Of a DNA stretch of 5,406 nt, positions 1-4,870 are shown in pieces. A program made the translations under genes and the position numbers. Where the stretch lies: assembly GCA_003455945.1 (NCBI GenBank), contig DMPQ01000278.1:1-5406 (forward strand), read 5' to 3'. Numbering within the stretch: position 1 is the stretch's first letter; every line of letters starts with the position of its first letter. The notes below the pieces were generated by a model. The model made no database searches, was not told where the DNA came from, and was given only the letters and a program-made list of their open reading frames with translations. The DNA comes from Planctomycetaceae bacterium (GTDB lineage: Bacteria > Planctomycetota > Planctomycetia > Pirellulales > Pirellulaceae).

Positions 1-139
1 GCCGTGAGACATCGGGCGATCGACATGCTTTGCAGCTCGCTCGGCGTCGGCATCGCACGCCCTCGGCTCGGGACGAGCCGGGGCCACGCCGTAGCCGAGC
101 GATTCACGTGGGCCCGTCCACTTCGTGGCCACCGACCTC

Positions 140-180
140 GGGCGCACTGTGTTTCGATACCGAGAGGCACAGAGTGCCCC
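140..180. repeat. Imperfect inverted repeat in spacer
   Basis: The arm GGGCGCACTGTG (140-151) is largely complementary to CACAGAGTGCCCC (168-180), with one or two bulged bases. The right arm also belongs to a small perfect hairpin, GGCAC-AGA-GTGCC (166-178). The two pairings overlap and compete. No T-tract follows on either strand, so it is not a standard intrinsic terminator. Together with the GC-rich repeat just to the right, it suggests a dispersed intergenic repeat family, but only one copy is visible here. Confidence 0.45.
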
Positions 181-247
181 TGCGCTTGGCGCTTCGGGCT
201 GGGGAGGGCGCGGGGACCCCTTGCTGACGCGGCGGGCTGGGGAGGGG
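178..247. repeat. Two-copy degenerate GC-rich repeat, 38-base period
   Basis: CGGGCTGGGGAGGG occurs exactly at 195-208 and again at 233-246, a 38-base period. Each copy is preceded by a looser match: CCCCTGCGCTTGGCGCTT before the first and CCCCTTGCTGACGCGG before the second. The unit of about 33 bases therefore reads roughly as CCCC, then a T-G-C-rich stretch, then CGGGCTGGGGAGGG. Intergenic repeats of this general look are common in high-GC bacteria, including planctomycetes, from general knowledge. No coding role is apparent. Confidence 0.5.
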
Positions 248-276
248 ATGGAATTGCCCCTCCGCGAGGTTCGCCG

Positions 277-305
277 CGGGGGAGCTCGCGGACGAGGCTC
301 CCCCG
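277..305 (-). terminator. GC-rich hairpin downstream of csrA, possible terminator
   Basis: CGGGGGAGC (277-285) pairs perfectly with GCTCCCCCG (297-305) around an 11-base loop, giving a 9-bp stem. Its near end is 15 bases past the csrA stop codon (320-322). No U-tract follows on the minus strand. It could therefore be an attenuating or 3'-protective structure, or an intrinsic terminator lacking a U-tract, rather than a textbook terminator. A second, overlapping hairpin (257-266 with 275-282, one bulged base) lies just beyond. Confidence 0.35.
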
Positions 306-319
306 TCGGCCGACTCGCT

Positions 320-766
320 TCAGCTGAACGTCGTCGGCGACCAGCTGCCGAGCGTGGTGGTCCGAGGCCAGGGGCAGGTCGACGGTTCGCTGCTCTCGCG
401 CGACCGCTCCTCCGACGATCGATCGCTGCGCAGCCGATCGGTCAGCGGCCGACTCCGCCGCTCGATCCGAGCAGTGATCGGCAGGACCGAACGAAGCGGG
501 ACCGCGTCGGGCGCGTCGCCGCTCTCGAGCTCGGTCACGCTCTCTCGAGCGTCGGCTTCGCCTCGCGAACCCTCGGAGGGGCTCCGAGCGGCCATGGGGC
601 GCGGACGAGCGTCGGCGACCGGTTCGAGTTCCCCTCGCCGAATCGCCACTTCCGGCGGCGCGTCGATCCCGATCTTCACGCGCCCCTTGCCCAGATCGAC
701 GACCGTGATCGAGATGCCGTCACCGATCCGAATCGACTCTCCCGACTTGCGAGTCAGTACCAACAT
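320..766 (-). CDS. csrA: Carbon storage regulator CsrA/RsmA with long C-terminal extension
   Basis: This is a CsrA-family RNA-binding regulator. Such proteins act as dimers on ANGGA sites in mRNA leaders, controlling translation and mRNA stability. Residues 1-50 match the family throughout, opening [16 protein letters not shown] and followed by [21 protein letters not shown]. The RNA-contact residues known from E. coli CsrA, L4, R6 and R44, are all present. The start at 764-766 is fixed by the canonical MLVLTR opening and a perfect AGGAGG (775-780) eight bases upstream. The protein is 148 residues, while typical members have about 60-75. The extra 95 or so residues are rich in Ser, Arg, Glu and Pro and look disordered. 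Third codon positions stay overwhelmingly G or C through the tail, which argues that it is translated and not read-through into spacer. No fliW or flagellar neighbour is seen. The identity is secure; the function of the tail is unknown. Confidence 0.93.
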   Translation of the reverse strand: MLVLTRKSGESIRIGDGISITVVDLGKGRVKIGIDAPPEVAIRRGELEPVADARPRPMAARSPSEGSRGEADARESVTELESGDAPDAVPLRSVLPITARIERRSRPLTDRLRSDRSSEERSRESSEPSTCPWPRTTTLGSWSPTTFS

Positions 767-823
767 GTTCCGTGCCTCCTGCCTGCGATAAGTCCCGAAT
801 CCGCTCCTTCGTTTCCGTGCCTC
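767..823 (-). promoter_or_regulatory. csrA: csrA leader: strong SD and clustered GGA motifs
   Basis: Read on the minus strand, the csrA leader has AGGAGG at 780-775, eight bases before the ATG. It also has six GGA triplets (plus-strand TCC at 769, 777, 793, 800, 805 and 814). The one next to the start codon reads ACGGA, a match to the CsrA core ANGGA. The 11-mer GAGGCACGGAA occurs twice in the mRNA sense (768-778 and 813-823), 45 bases apart. Known CsrA proteins often repress their own mRNA through several GGA sites overlapping the SD, so autoregulation is the natural inference. The spacer is GC-rich, so some GGA triplets are expected by chance. Confidence 0.5.
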
Positions 824-1023
824 GCGAGCCCGTGCTTTCGCGGCTTCGAGTCGCGTTCGCGACCCGTTGCTCGAGAGCCCGTCGGGCGACAGTCCGGCAA
901 CCGGCGTTCGGGATGTGGGGGTGAATCGTGTCGATCGAGGCGTCCCCTCGGTCTCGCGATTCGGGTGACGATCCGTCCTGGATGACGCTCGTGATCGTCG
1001 TACCTAACACCAGTTACCGCCGG

Positions 1024-1049
1024 CTGGAGAAAAGTTTGGTACTTTCCAG
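1024..1049. repeat. Hairpin in the AT-richer part of the divergent spacer
   Basis: CTGG (1024-1027) plus AAAGT (1031-1035) pair with ACTTTCCAG (1041-1049), leaving a three-base bulge AGA and the loop TTGGT, for nine base pairs in all. The stem sits near the middle of the csrA/Lon-domain spacer. Its A/T-rich upper part recalls an operator or a weak bidirectional terminator, but no T-run follows. It could equally be a regulator-binding site. The role is unassigned. Confidence 0.35.
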
Positions 1050-1283
1050 ATCGAATCGCTGGAGTGCTAGCGGATCAAGAGGGATTCCGGCCTTGAAGGG
1101 GTGATCGATCGACGATCCGCGCGGTTCGGACCCGCTTGCGCCGCATCGGAGGTTCTCGGACGCGAGCCCCCCGAGTACCGGCTCGCGACGACCGGTCGAA
1201 AGGGCCGCCGGCGAGGCCGATCCGCCTGGCTCGGCCGAGTCGGATGATTGCCGTCGGAGCGGGTCGAGCCAACAATTCGACGG

Positions 1284-1318
1284 CGGGGAGTCGAACGCGA
1301 CGCGGTTCGAGCTCCTCG
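1284..1318 (+). promoter_or_regulatory. 12-bp hairpin in the presumed leader of the Lon-domain gene
   Basis: CGGGGAG-TCGAA (1284-1295) pairs with TTCGA-G-CTCCTCG (1306-1318). This gives 12 base pairs, including one G-U wobble as plus-strand RNA, with a single bulged G1311 and the 10-base loop CGCGACGCGG. It ends 83 bases before the start codon at 1402 and is followed by pyrimidine-rich sequence with short T-runs but no clean U-tract. It could be a 5' UTR control element or a leftover terminator. The T-arm-like string GGGGAGTCGAAC is fortuitous, since no tRNA fold is possible around it. Confidence 0.35.
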
Positions 1319-1401
1319 GGACACTTTCCCCCTTTCACACACCTTGCGCTTCCGGTTCGGGCTCGCTGCATTGCTCCTTGCCGTCGGAACACCGCTCCAC
1401 C

Positions 1402-2124
1402 ATGTCAGAATCGTCTCGTGATGACGCCGATCGATCCCGACGGGCTCGCCGTCCGGAGCAACTCAAGCTCTTCCCGATCGGCGGCCTGGTCATGTTCCCG
1501 TCCTTGCTCCAGGGGCTGCACGTCTTCGAACCCAGGTATCGAGCGCTCGTTCGCGATGCGCTCGAATCGGACCTGATGTTCGCGCTCCCGATCCCGCTCA
1601 CCGTCCCTTCCCCGACCGGCAAACCGCCGCTCGCCAAGATCGCCTGTGCGGTCCGCATCGTCCGCCACGAACGGTTCCCCGACGGTCGCTACGACCTCTC
1701 GGTCGTCGGTGTGGGACGAGTCGAGTTGCTCGAGGAGCTCGACGAGATCGACGGCTATCGCAATGCCCGCGTCCGATGGCTCGACGGACCCGACTCGTCC
1801 GACCCGGTCGAAACCGGATGGATCCGAGCCGAACTGTTGGCGATGTTCCGCGAACTGCTGGCTCAAAACGGTCAGGAAGCGGATCAGGCGGGAGCGCAGA
1901 TCGATCAGGTCGCGACCCTTTCGATGTTGGCCGACCTGGTGGCGTACGTCGTCCCCTTCCCGCTCACGTGGAAGCTCATGCTGCTGCATGACCTCGACCC
2001 GTTGCGTCGAGCCCGTCGTCTGCTGCAGTTTCATGCCAGTCTGGTGAAGGCGAGCAACGCCCTCGGCGATCCTGCGACCTCCCCGCGTACCGAACGGGCG
2101 CTTCCCAAGTTCAGCCTGAACTGA
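1402..2124 (+). CDS. Stand-alone Lon substrate-binding (N-terminal) domain protein
   Basis: This 240-residue protein belongs to the Lon N-terminal/substrate-binding family (LON domain, PF02190 type). The family signature begins at residue 23 with LFPIGGLVMFPSLLQGLHVF and continues EPRYRALV. A second conserved block, residues 80-109, contains FPDGRYDLSVVGVGRVEL, as in the beta-rich part of the domain. Residues 178-210 hold the typical C-terminal helical segment with VPFPLTWKLMLL. No Walker A/B or Ser-Lys protease motif is present, so it is not a Lon protease. Small proteins of this type are thought to bind substrates or partners, but their role is poorly defined. Residues 1-20 are charged and Arg-rich, without a signal peptide, suggesting a cytoplasmic protein. 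The ATG at 1402 is chosen because homology starts soon after it and the only upstream in-frame alternative is a TTG at 1378; the SD is weak (GGA at 1386-1388). It is followed after 268 bases by the DUF1501 gene, with no sign of co-transcription. Confidence 0.85.
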   Translation: MSESSRDDADRSRRARRPEQLKLFPIGGLVMFPSLLQGLHVFEPRYRALVRDALESDLMFALPIPLTVPSPTGKPPLAKIACAVRIVRHERFPDGRYDLSVVGVGRVELLEELDEIDGYRNARVRWLDGPDSSDPVETGWIRAELLAMFRELLAQNGQEADQAGAQIDQVATLSMLADLVAYVVPFPLTWKLMLLHDLDPLRRARRLLQFHASLVKASNALGDPATSPRTERALPKFSLN

Positions 2125-2309
2125 ACCGCTCGAACTGAGTCTCGATCGGGCTGAGCGTCGGTCAGTGCAGCCGGCTCGTCCGAAGGTGCGACGCGAGGTC
2201 GCTCGGCTCTCGTTGCGGGATTGTCTCGCCCCGTTCGGTTACGATGTTCCGAACACGATCGCACCGAGACGAACCTGCCGGCACGATTCGCCCGCCCGCG
2301 ATTCGTCCC

Positions 2310-2324
2310 CTCGCGATACGCGAG
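2310..2324. repeat. Perfect small inverted repeat upstream of the DUF1501 gene
   Basis: CTCGCG-ATA-CGCGAG is a perfect 6-bp inverted repeat with a three-base centre, 68 bases before the DUF1501 start codon. It could be an operator or a small leader hairpin. In such CG-rich sequence a motif this short may be chance. The rest of the 2125-2392 spacer shows no terminator with a T-run after the Lon-domain gene and no promoter I can place with confidence. Confidence 0.3.
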
Positions 2325-2392
2325 CCGACGATCTCTCGTCCGCCGTCGCCGGGCCGCGATCACGGACCTCACGCTGCGCCGCGGAGAACGGC

Positions 2393-3811
2393 ATGTCGCT
2401 CACCCGTCGCCGACTGTTGGGGCTCGGAGGGATCGGTGCGCTCGGGTTGTCGCTCCCGCAGTTGTTGCGAGCCGATGCGCAGCGCCCTGACCGCTCGGGC
2501 AAGTCGTGCATCGTCATCTACCAGTACGGCGGACTCAGTCAGCTCGATTCGTGGGATCCCAAGCCCGGGGCGCCGGTCGAGCTGCGCGGTCCCTACCGTC
2601 CGATCGCGACGAAGGTCCCCGGGTTTCAGGTCGGCGAGCTGATGCCGCGGCTCGCCGAACTCGCCGATCGCTACGCCGTCATCCGTTCGATGACACACAA
2701 GGTCGCGATCCACGATCAGGCCAATCGGATGCTCCTGGCCGGCGATACGACTCCGGCGCTCGACGCTCCGGCGCTCGGTTCGATCGTCACTCGTCTGCGC
2801 CCCGTCTCGGCCGGAGTCCCGCCGTACGTCTGGCTCCAGAAGTTCGGCGGCGGAGCGGCTCCGCCCGATCGCTCGTACCTGACCGGCGGCTTTCTCGGCA
2901 CCAGTCACGCGCCGATGGTGATCGGCGAACGACACGATGATCACCCTGCAGCCGCCGACTTTCGCGTTCGCGCCTTCGATCCGAATCCGGCGATCGGCCC
3001 CGAGCGACTGGCCGAGCGCCGCGCCCTGTTGTCGCGACTTCGTTCGCGCGAGACGTCGATCTTCGGTCGACCGTCGCTCGATGAAGCTCCCCCCGCCGCG
3101 ACGCACGATTCTCCGGCGACTCCTGCGCCGCCGAATGACGAACTCGCGGCCTTTCAGCAGCGCGCCTTCGACCTGCTTGCCGGCGGAGCGGCTCGCGAGG
3201 CGTTCGATATCGCCCGGGAACCGTCGGCGACTCGCGAACGCTACGGTCGGCATCCGCTCGGCCAGAACCTGCTGCTGGCTCGCCGGCTGATCGAAGCCGG
3301 AGTCCGGCTGGTCGGCGTCGTCGCCTGGACCGGCCTCGCCCCCGGCGAGGAGTTCGTCAGCGTCGAAACGTGGGACATGCACGGGAACGCCGGAGTCGGC
3401 ATCTTCGACGACGGCTGGAACGGCCTCGGCTTCGCGCTTCCGCGAGCCGACCAAGCGGTCGCGGCGCTGCTCGAGGATCTCGAGCAGCGCGGCCTGCTCG
3501 ATACGACGCTCGTCGTGCTCGCCGGCGAGTTCGGACGGACGCCGACGATCAGTCGCGGCGCCGGTGCGATCGGCCGCGATCATTGGCCCGACTGCTACTC
3601 CGCGATGTTGGCGGGAGCCGGGATTCAGGGAGGGGCCGTCATCGGCGAAAGCGACTCGCACGCGGCGTACGTCCGGAGCCGCCCCGTTTCGCCGCAGGAT
3701 TTCGGAGCGACGATTCTCGCGGCGCTCGGCATCGATCCGCAGGAACGGATCAGCCCCGACGGCTTCACGAGTCCGGCGAGTCGCGGCGAACCGATCCGCG
3801 AACTCCTCTGA
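2393..3811 (+). CDS. Tat-exported DUF1501 family protein
   Basis: This 472-residue protein belongs to the DUF1501 family (PF07394), which is very abundant in planctomycetes and distantly resembles the alkaline phosphatase/sulfatase fold; its reaction is unknown. It opens MSLTRRRLLGLGGIGALGLS, a twin-arginine signal peptide (R5-R7, hydrophobic stretch to about residue 22), with a plausible AxA site ending at A29, so it probably leaves the cytoplasm. Family blocks occur in order: YQYGGLSQLDSWDPKPGAP (43-61); RGPYRPIATKVPGFQVGELM (65-84); SMTHKVAIHDQANRMLLAG (99-117); ETWDMHGN (325-332); AGEFGRTPTI (377-386); GRDHWPDCYSAMLAGAGIQG (394-413); and VSPQDFGATILAALGID (432-448). The Asp and His residues in WDMH and GRDHW are likely metal ligands, by family inference. 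A Pro/Ala-rich linker spans about 222-252. The ATG at 2393 is chosen over an upstream in-frame ATG at 2165 because it begins the Tat signal and has GGAG six bases upstream. DUF1501 genes often pair with DUF1549/DUF1553 cytochrome-like genes; none is visible here. Confidence 0.93.
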   Translation: MSLTRRRLLGLGGIGALGLSLPQLLRADAQRPDRSGKSCIVIYQYGGLSQLDSWDPKPGAPVELRGPYRPIATKVPGFQVGELMPRLAELADRYAVIRSMTHKVAIHDQANRMLLAGDTTPALDAPALGSIVTRLRPVSAGVPPYVWLQKFGGGAAPPDRSYLTGGFLGTSHAPMVIGERHDDHPAAADFRVRAFDPNPAIGPERLAERRALLSRLRSRETSIFGRPSLDEAPPAATHDSPATPAPPNDELAAFQQRAFDLLAGGAAREAFDIAREPSATRERYGRHPLGQNLLLARRLIEAGVRLVGVVAWTGLAPGEEFVSVETWDMHGNAGVGIFDDGWNGLGFALPRADQAVAALLEDLEQRGLLDTTLVVLAGEFGRTPTISRGAGAIGRDHWPDCYSAMLAGAGIQGGAVIGESDSHAAYVRSRPVSPQDFGATILAALGIDPQERISPDGFTSPASRGEPIRELL

Positions 3812-3834
3812 GCGGTCGAGCGAACGCCTCTCGG

Positions 3835-3861
3835 TGATCGCTCCGCGCCACCGCGCGATCA
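3835..3861 (+). terminator. Hairpin just downstream of the DUF1501 gene, possible terminator
   Basis: TGATCGC (3835-3841) pairs perfectly with GCGATCA (3855-3861) around a 13-base GC-rich loop, starting 24 bases after the stop codon. No U-tract follows, so intrinsic termination is uncertain. It stands immediately before the much longer inverted repeat at 3863-3997, and the two together may end the DUF1501 transcript or protect its 3' end. Confidence 0.3.
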
Positions 3862-3862
3862 A

Positions 3863-3997
3863 GAAATGCGAAACGCGGCGGGATTCGAGAGAGGCTTGGC
3901 AAGACCGGCTCCCAGAAAGCCCCGGGGGAAGCAACGACCCCGGTCGTCTTGCAAAGCGTCGTCGAAATCCCGTCGCGTTTCACCGCAAACCGATTTC
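3863..3997 (+). other. Long diverged inverted repeat, about 135 bases, possible structured RNA or non-coding element
   Basis: The left arm (3863-3908) is matched by the reverse complement of 3940-3997. Shared blocks in order are GAAAT, GCG, AAACGCG, CGGGATT, CGA, GCTT, GCAAGA and CCGG, giving 39 Watson-Crick pairs plus one G-U wobble (G3878-T3973 as plus-strand RNA). Small bulges and one internal loop (about 3889-3893 against 3958-3961) interrupt it. The 31-base apical part (3909-3939) contains the palindrome CCCCGGGG (3920-3927) and may pair further. The match is far longer than other inverted repeats in the window. No T-run follows on either strand. No riboswitch or housekeeping RNA I know fits. 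It might be a stable ncRNA hairpin, a 3' UTR structure of the DUF1501 mRNA, or a small mobile element with old terminal repeats. Confidence 0.7.
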
Positions 3998-4026
3998 CGA
4001 ACCCCGCATCCTGCCGAGTTCGCTAT

Positions 4027-4054
4027 CCAGTGAGGTCGTCCTTAACTTCGCTGG
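4027..4054 (+). other. 9-bp hairpin between the two large structured elements
   Basis: CCAGTGAGG (4027-4035) pairs with CTTCGCTGG (4046-4054) around a 10-base loop. There are seven Watson-Crick and two G-U pairs when read as plus-strand RNA; on the minus strand the wobbles become A-C mismatches, which hints that the plus strand is the RNA. It lies in the chain of structures between the DUF1501 gene and the tRNA and may belong to one larger RNA. Confidence 0.35.
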
Positions 4055-4137
4055 ACACCCTATCTATCGAATAAACGGCCTTCCGGATTGACTCGGTTAC
4101 CTGGTTTTGTGCATCCGACCCCGCTTTGCTGCACGAC

Positions 4138-4226
4138 CCGAGTTCCCTGCGCAACGGCTGTGACGGTCGTAGCGACCGACGCCAATCGTGCCTCGGTCGC
4201 GCCAGCCGCCGGCGGCAGGGAATCGG
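4138..4226 (+). other. Nested multi-stem element with mutually exclusive inner hairpins, candidate structured RNA
   Basis: The outer stem is CCGA-g-TTCCCTGC (4138-4150, bulged G4142) with GCAGGGAATCGG (4215-4226), 12 pairs. After an internal loop comes CGGCTG (4155-4160) with CAGCCG (4203-4208), 6 pairs. Inside, CGACCG (4173-4178) can pair with CGGTCG (4164-4169) around the triloop TAG. Alternatively GCGACCGA (4172-4179) can pair with TCGGTCGC (4193-4200), 8 pairs. The two inner choices cannot coexist, which is switch-like. It lies 157 bases upstream of the tRNA-Leu gene and matches no known riboswitch consensus I can recall. Hand pairing only; the CG/TCG-rich composition raises the chance of spurious short stems, though the combined outer pair is hard to dismiss. 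Confidence 0.5.
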
Positions 4227-4383
4227 AGCGGTCGAGCGGGATCGACGTCGCGCGAACGACGCGAAATCGCTCGCGCGCCCCCTGGGACATCGTGAACCTC
4301 GTGACGTCGTCGCCGCTCGATGACTACCGACCGACTCGCATCGCCGCCGTCGGTCGATTAGAACGAAGGACGTTCGTCCGTTC

Positions 4384-4465
4384 GGCCGCTTGGTGAAACT
4401 GGCAGACACGCAAGACTTAGGATCTTGTGCCGCAAGGCGTCGGGGTTCGACTCCCCGAGCGGCCA
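4384..4465 (+). tRNA. tRNA-Leu (anticodon UAG)
   Basis: A complete class II tRNA cloverleaf of 82 bases. The acceptor stem GGCCGCT (4384-4390) pairs with AGCGGCC (4458-4464), with discriminator A4465. The D-arm is GTG/CAC with the conserved GG at 4401-4402. The anticodon stem CAAGA/TCTTG encloses the loop CTTAGGA with anticodon TAG at 4418-4420, which reads CUN leucine codons. The variable arm is a short hairpin, GCC-GCAA-GGC (4429-4438). The T-arm is CGGGG-TTCGACT-CCCCG (4441-4457). The 3' CCA is not encoded (CTC follows), so a CCA-adding enzyme is needed. The gene stands alone, with no flanking tRNA and no direct repeat of its 3' end nearby that would suggest an integrated element. Confidence 0.97.
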
Positions 4466-4483
4466 CTCTTTCGATCGGACGCC

Positions 4484-4504
4484 GCGAACGTCTCACCGGT
4501 TCGC
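4484..4504 (+). terminator. Hairpin shortly after tRNA-Leu, possible terminator
   Basis: GCGAAC (4484-4489) pairs perfectly with GTTCGC (4499-4504) around a nine-base loop, starting 18 bases past the tRNA 3' end. What follows, CGCGTTATCC, has no real T-run, so termination here is only a suggestion from position. Confidence 0.25.
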
Positions 4505-4870
4505 CGCGTTATCCGTCAGGGACTCTTCTCTCCGCCCCATCGTCGACGAAATCGCTCCGATTCACTCGAGCTCTCCCCCTGCGAGTCTCCCTTCGGACGG
4601 CGGTGGGTCCGTGACGACGTGTCGACGATGACCTGTCGCCAGCGACCGCCGGCGAGGCATTTCGGCATCCGCCCTTCGCCGATGCGCCGGACGGTTCGAC
4701 CCGCTCTCGAAGCTCCCGCGACGCTCGTTCGCCGGTCGCATCGGCTGAAATCGGACCTCTCGGTCCTTGCGCCCTTCCGCCAACTCGCAAGCCTCTTCCG
4801 TCGCTCGGCAATTCGGGGCGCAGATTGGACTTGGCGTCCATCGACGCGACCGATCGTGAAGGGGCAAACG
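4505..4870. other. Intergenic region between tRNA-Leu and the PilZ gene
   Basis: No frame looks like a gene. One composite hairpin is visible: CCGGC (4649-4653) with GCCGG (4686-4690), enclosing GCATC (4665-4669) with GATGC (4681-4685). A short inverted repeat, TGGAC-TTGGC-GTCCA, lies some 40 bases before the PilZ start codon and could be an operator for that gene. No promoter hexamers stand out. Confidence 0.4.

Larger units (their letters stand above)
824..1401. other. Divergent intergenic region between csrA and the Lon-domain gene
   Basis: No frame here looks like a protein. The region must carry the promoters of both flanking genes, but I cannot place -35/-10 elements with confidence. 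The least GC-rich stretch is about 1001-1050, a reasonable place to look for start sites. Several inverted repeats are present. CGCGAGCC (1161-1168) pairs with GGCTCGCG (1180-1187) around an 11-base loop. ATCCG (1220-1224) pairs with CGGAT (1241-1245), enclosing the palindrome CTCGGCCGAG (1230-1239). Two further hairpins, at 1024-1049 and 1284-1318, are listed separately. Confidence 0.5.

Noticed and set aside
1..53. Possible minus-strand gene start running off the left edge (MPTPSELQSMSIARCLT, with a GAGGG upstream).
   Set aside because: Only 17 codons are visible. The SD-like string is weak evidence in GC-rich sequence, so it cannot be supported as a gene.
125..985. 286-codon plus-strand frame.
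   Set aside because: It overlaps csrA in antisense and the csrA leader, and it has a random Arg/Pro-rich composition with no domain.
1284..1318. tRNA remnant suggested by a T-arm-like GGGGAGTCGAAC.
   Set aside because: No acceptor, anticodon or D-arm can be drawn around it. The string is better explained by the local hairpin.
2213..2245. Promoter for the DUF1501 gene using TTGCGG or TTGTCT with TACGAT.
   Set aside because: The spacings (21 and 13 bases) do not suit a sigma-70 promoter.
2369..3934. 521-codon minus-strand frame.
   Set aside because: It is the antisense shadow of the DUF1501 gene, Arg-rich and without recognisable domains. High GC keeps antisense frames open.
3863..3997. Integron attC site as an explanation of the long inverted repeat.
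   Set aside because: The required GTTRRRY and RYYYAAC core sites are not found at the stem positions where they should be, and no integrase or cassette array is seen.
4205..4216. Perfect 12-base palindrome GCCGCCGGCGGC.
   Set aside because: It can be explained as low-complexity CG sequence overlapping the strands of the 4138-4226 element, so it is not listed separately.
3863..4226. RNase P RNA, tmRNA, 6S RNA, SRP RNA or a c-di-GMP riboswitch.
   Set aside because: None of their conserved strings is present. The TTGCAAAGC near 3950 resembles part of a GEMM riboswitch only superficially.
4023..4496. Minus-strand frame of 157 codons whose last 30 residues look protein-like.
   Set aside because: It crosses the tRNA in antisense, and its third codon positions are not strongly G/C as in the real genes. 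No family is recognised.
4390..4614. A 74-codon plus-strand frame beginning MVKLADTQDLGS.
   Set aside because: It is the translation of the tRNA-Leu gene and its 3' flank, a well-known type of false protein call.
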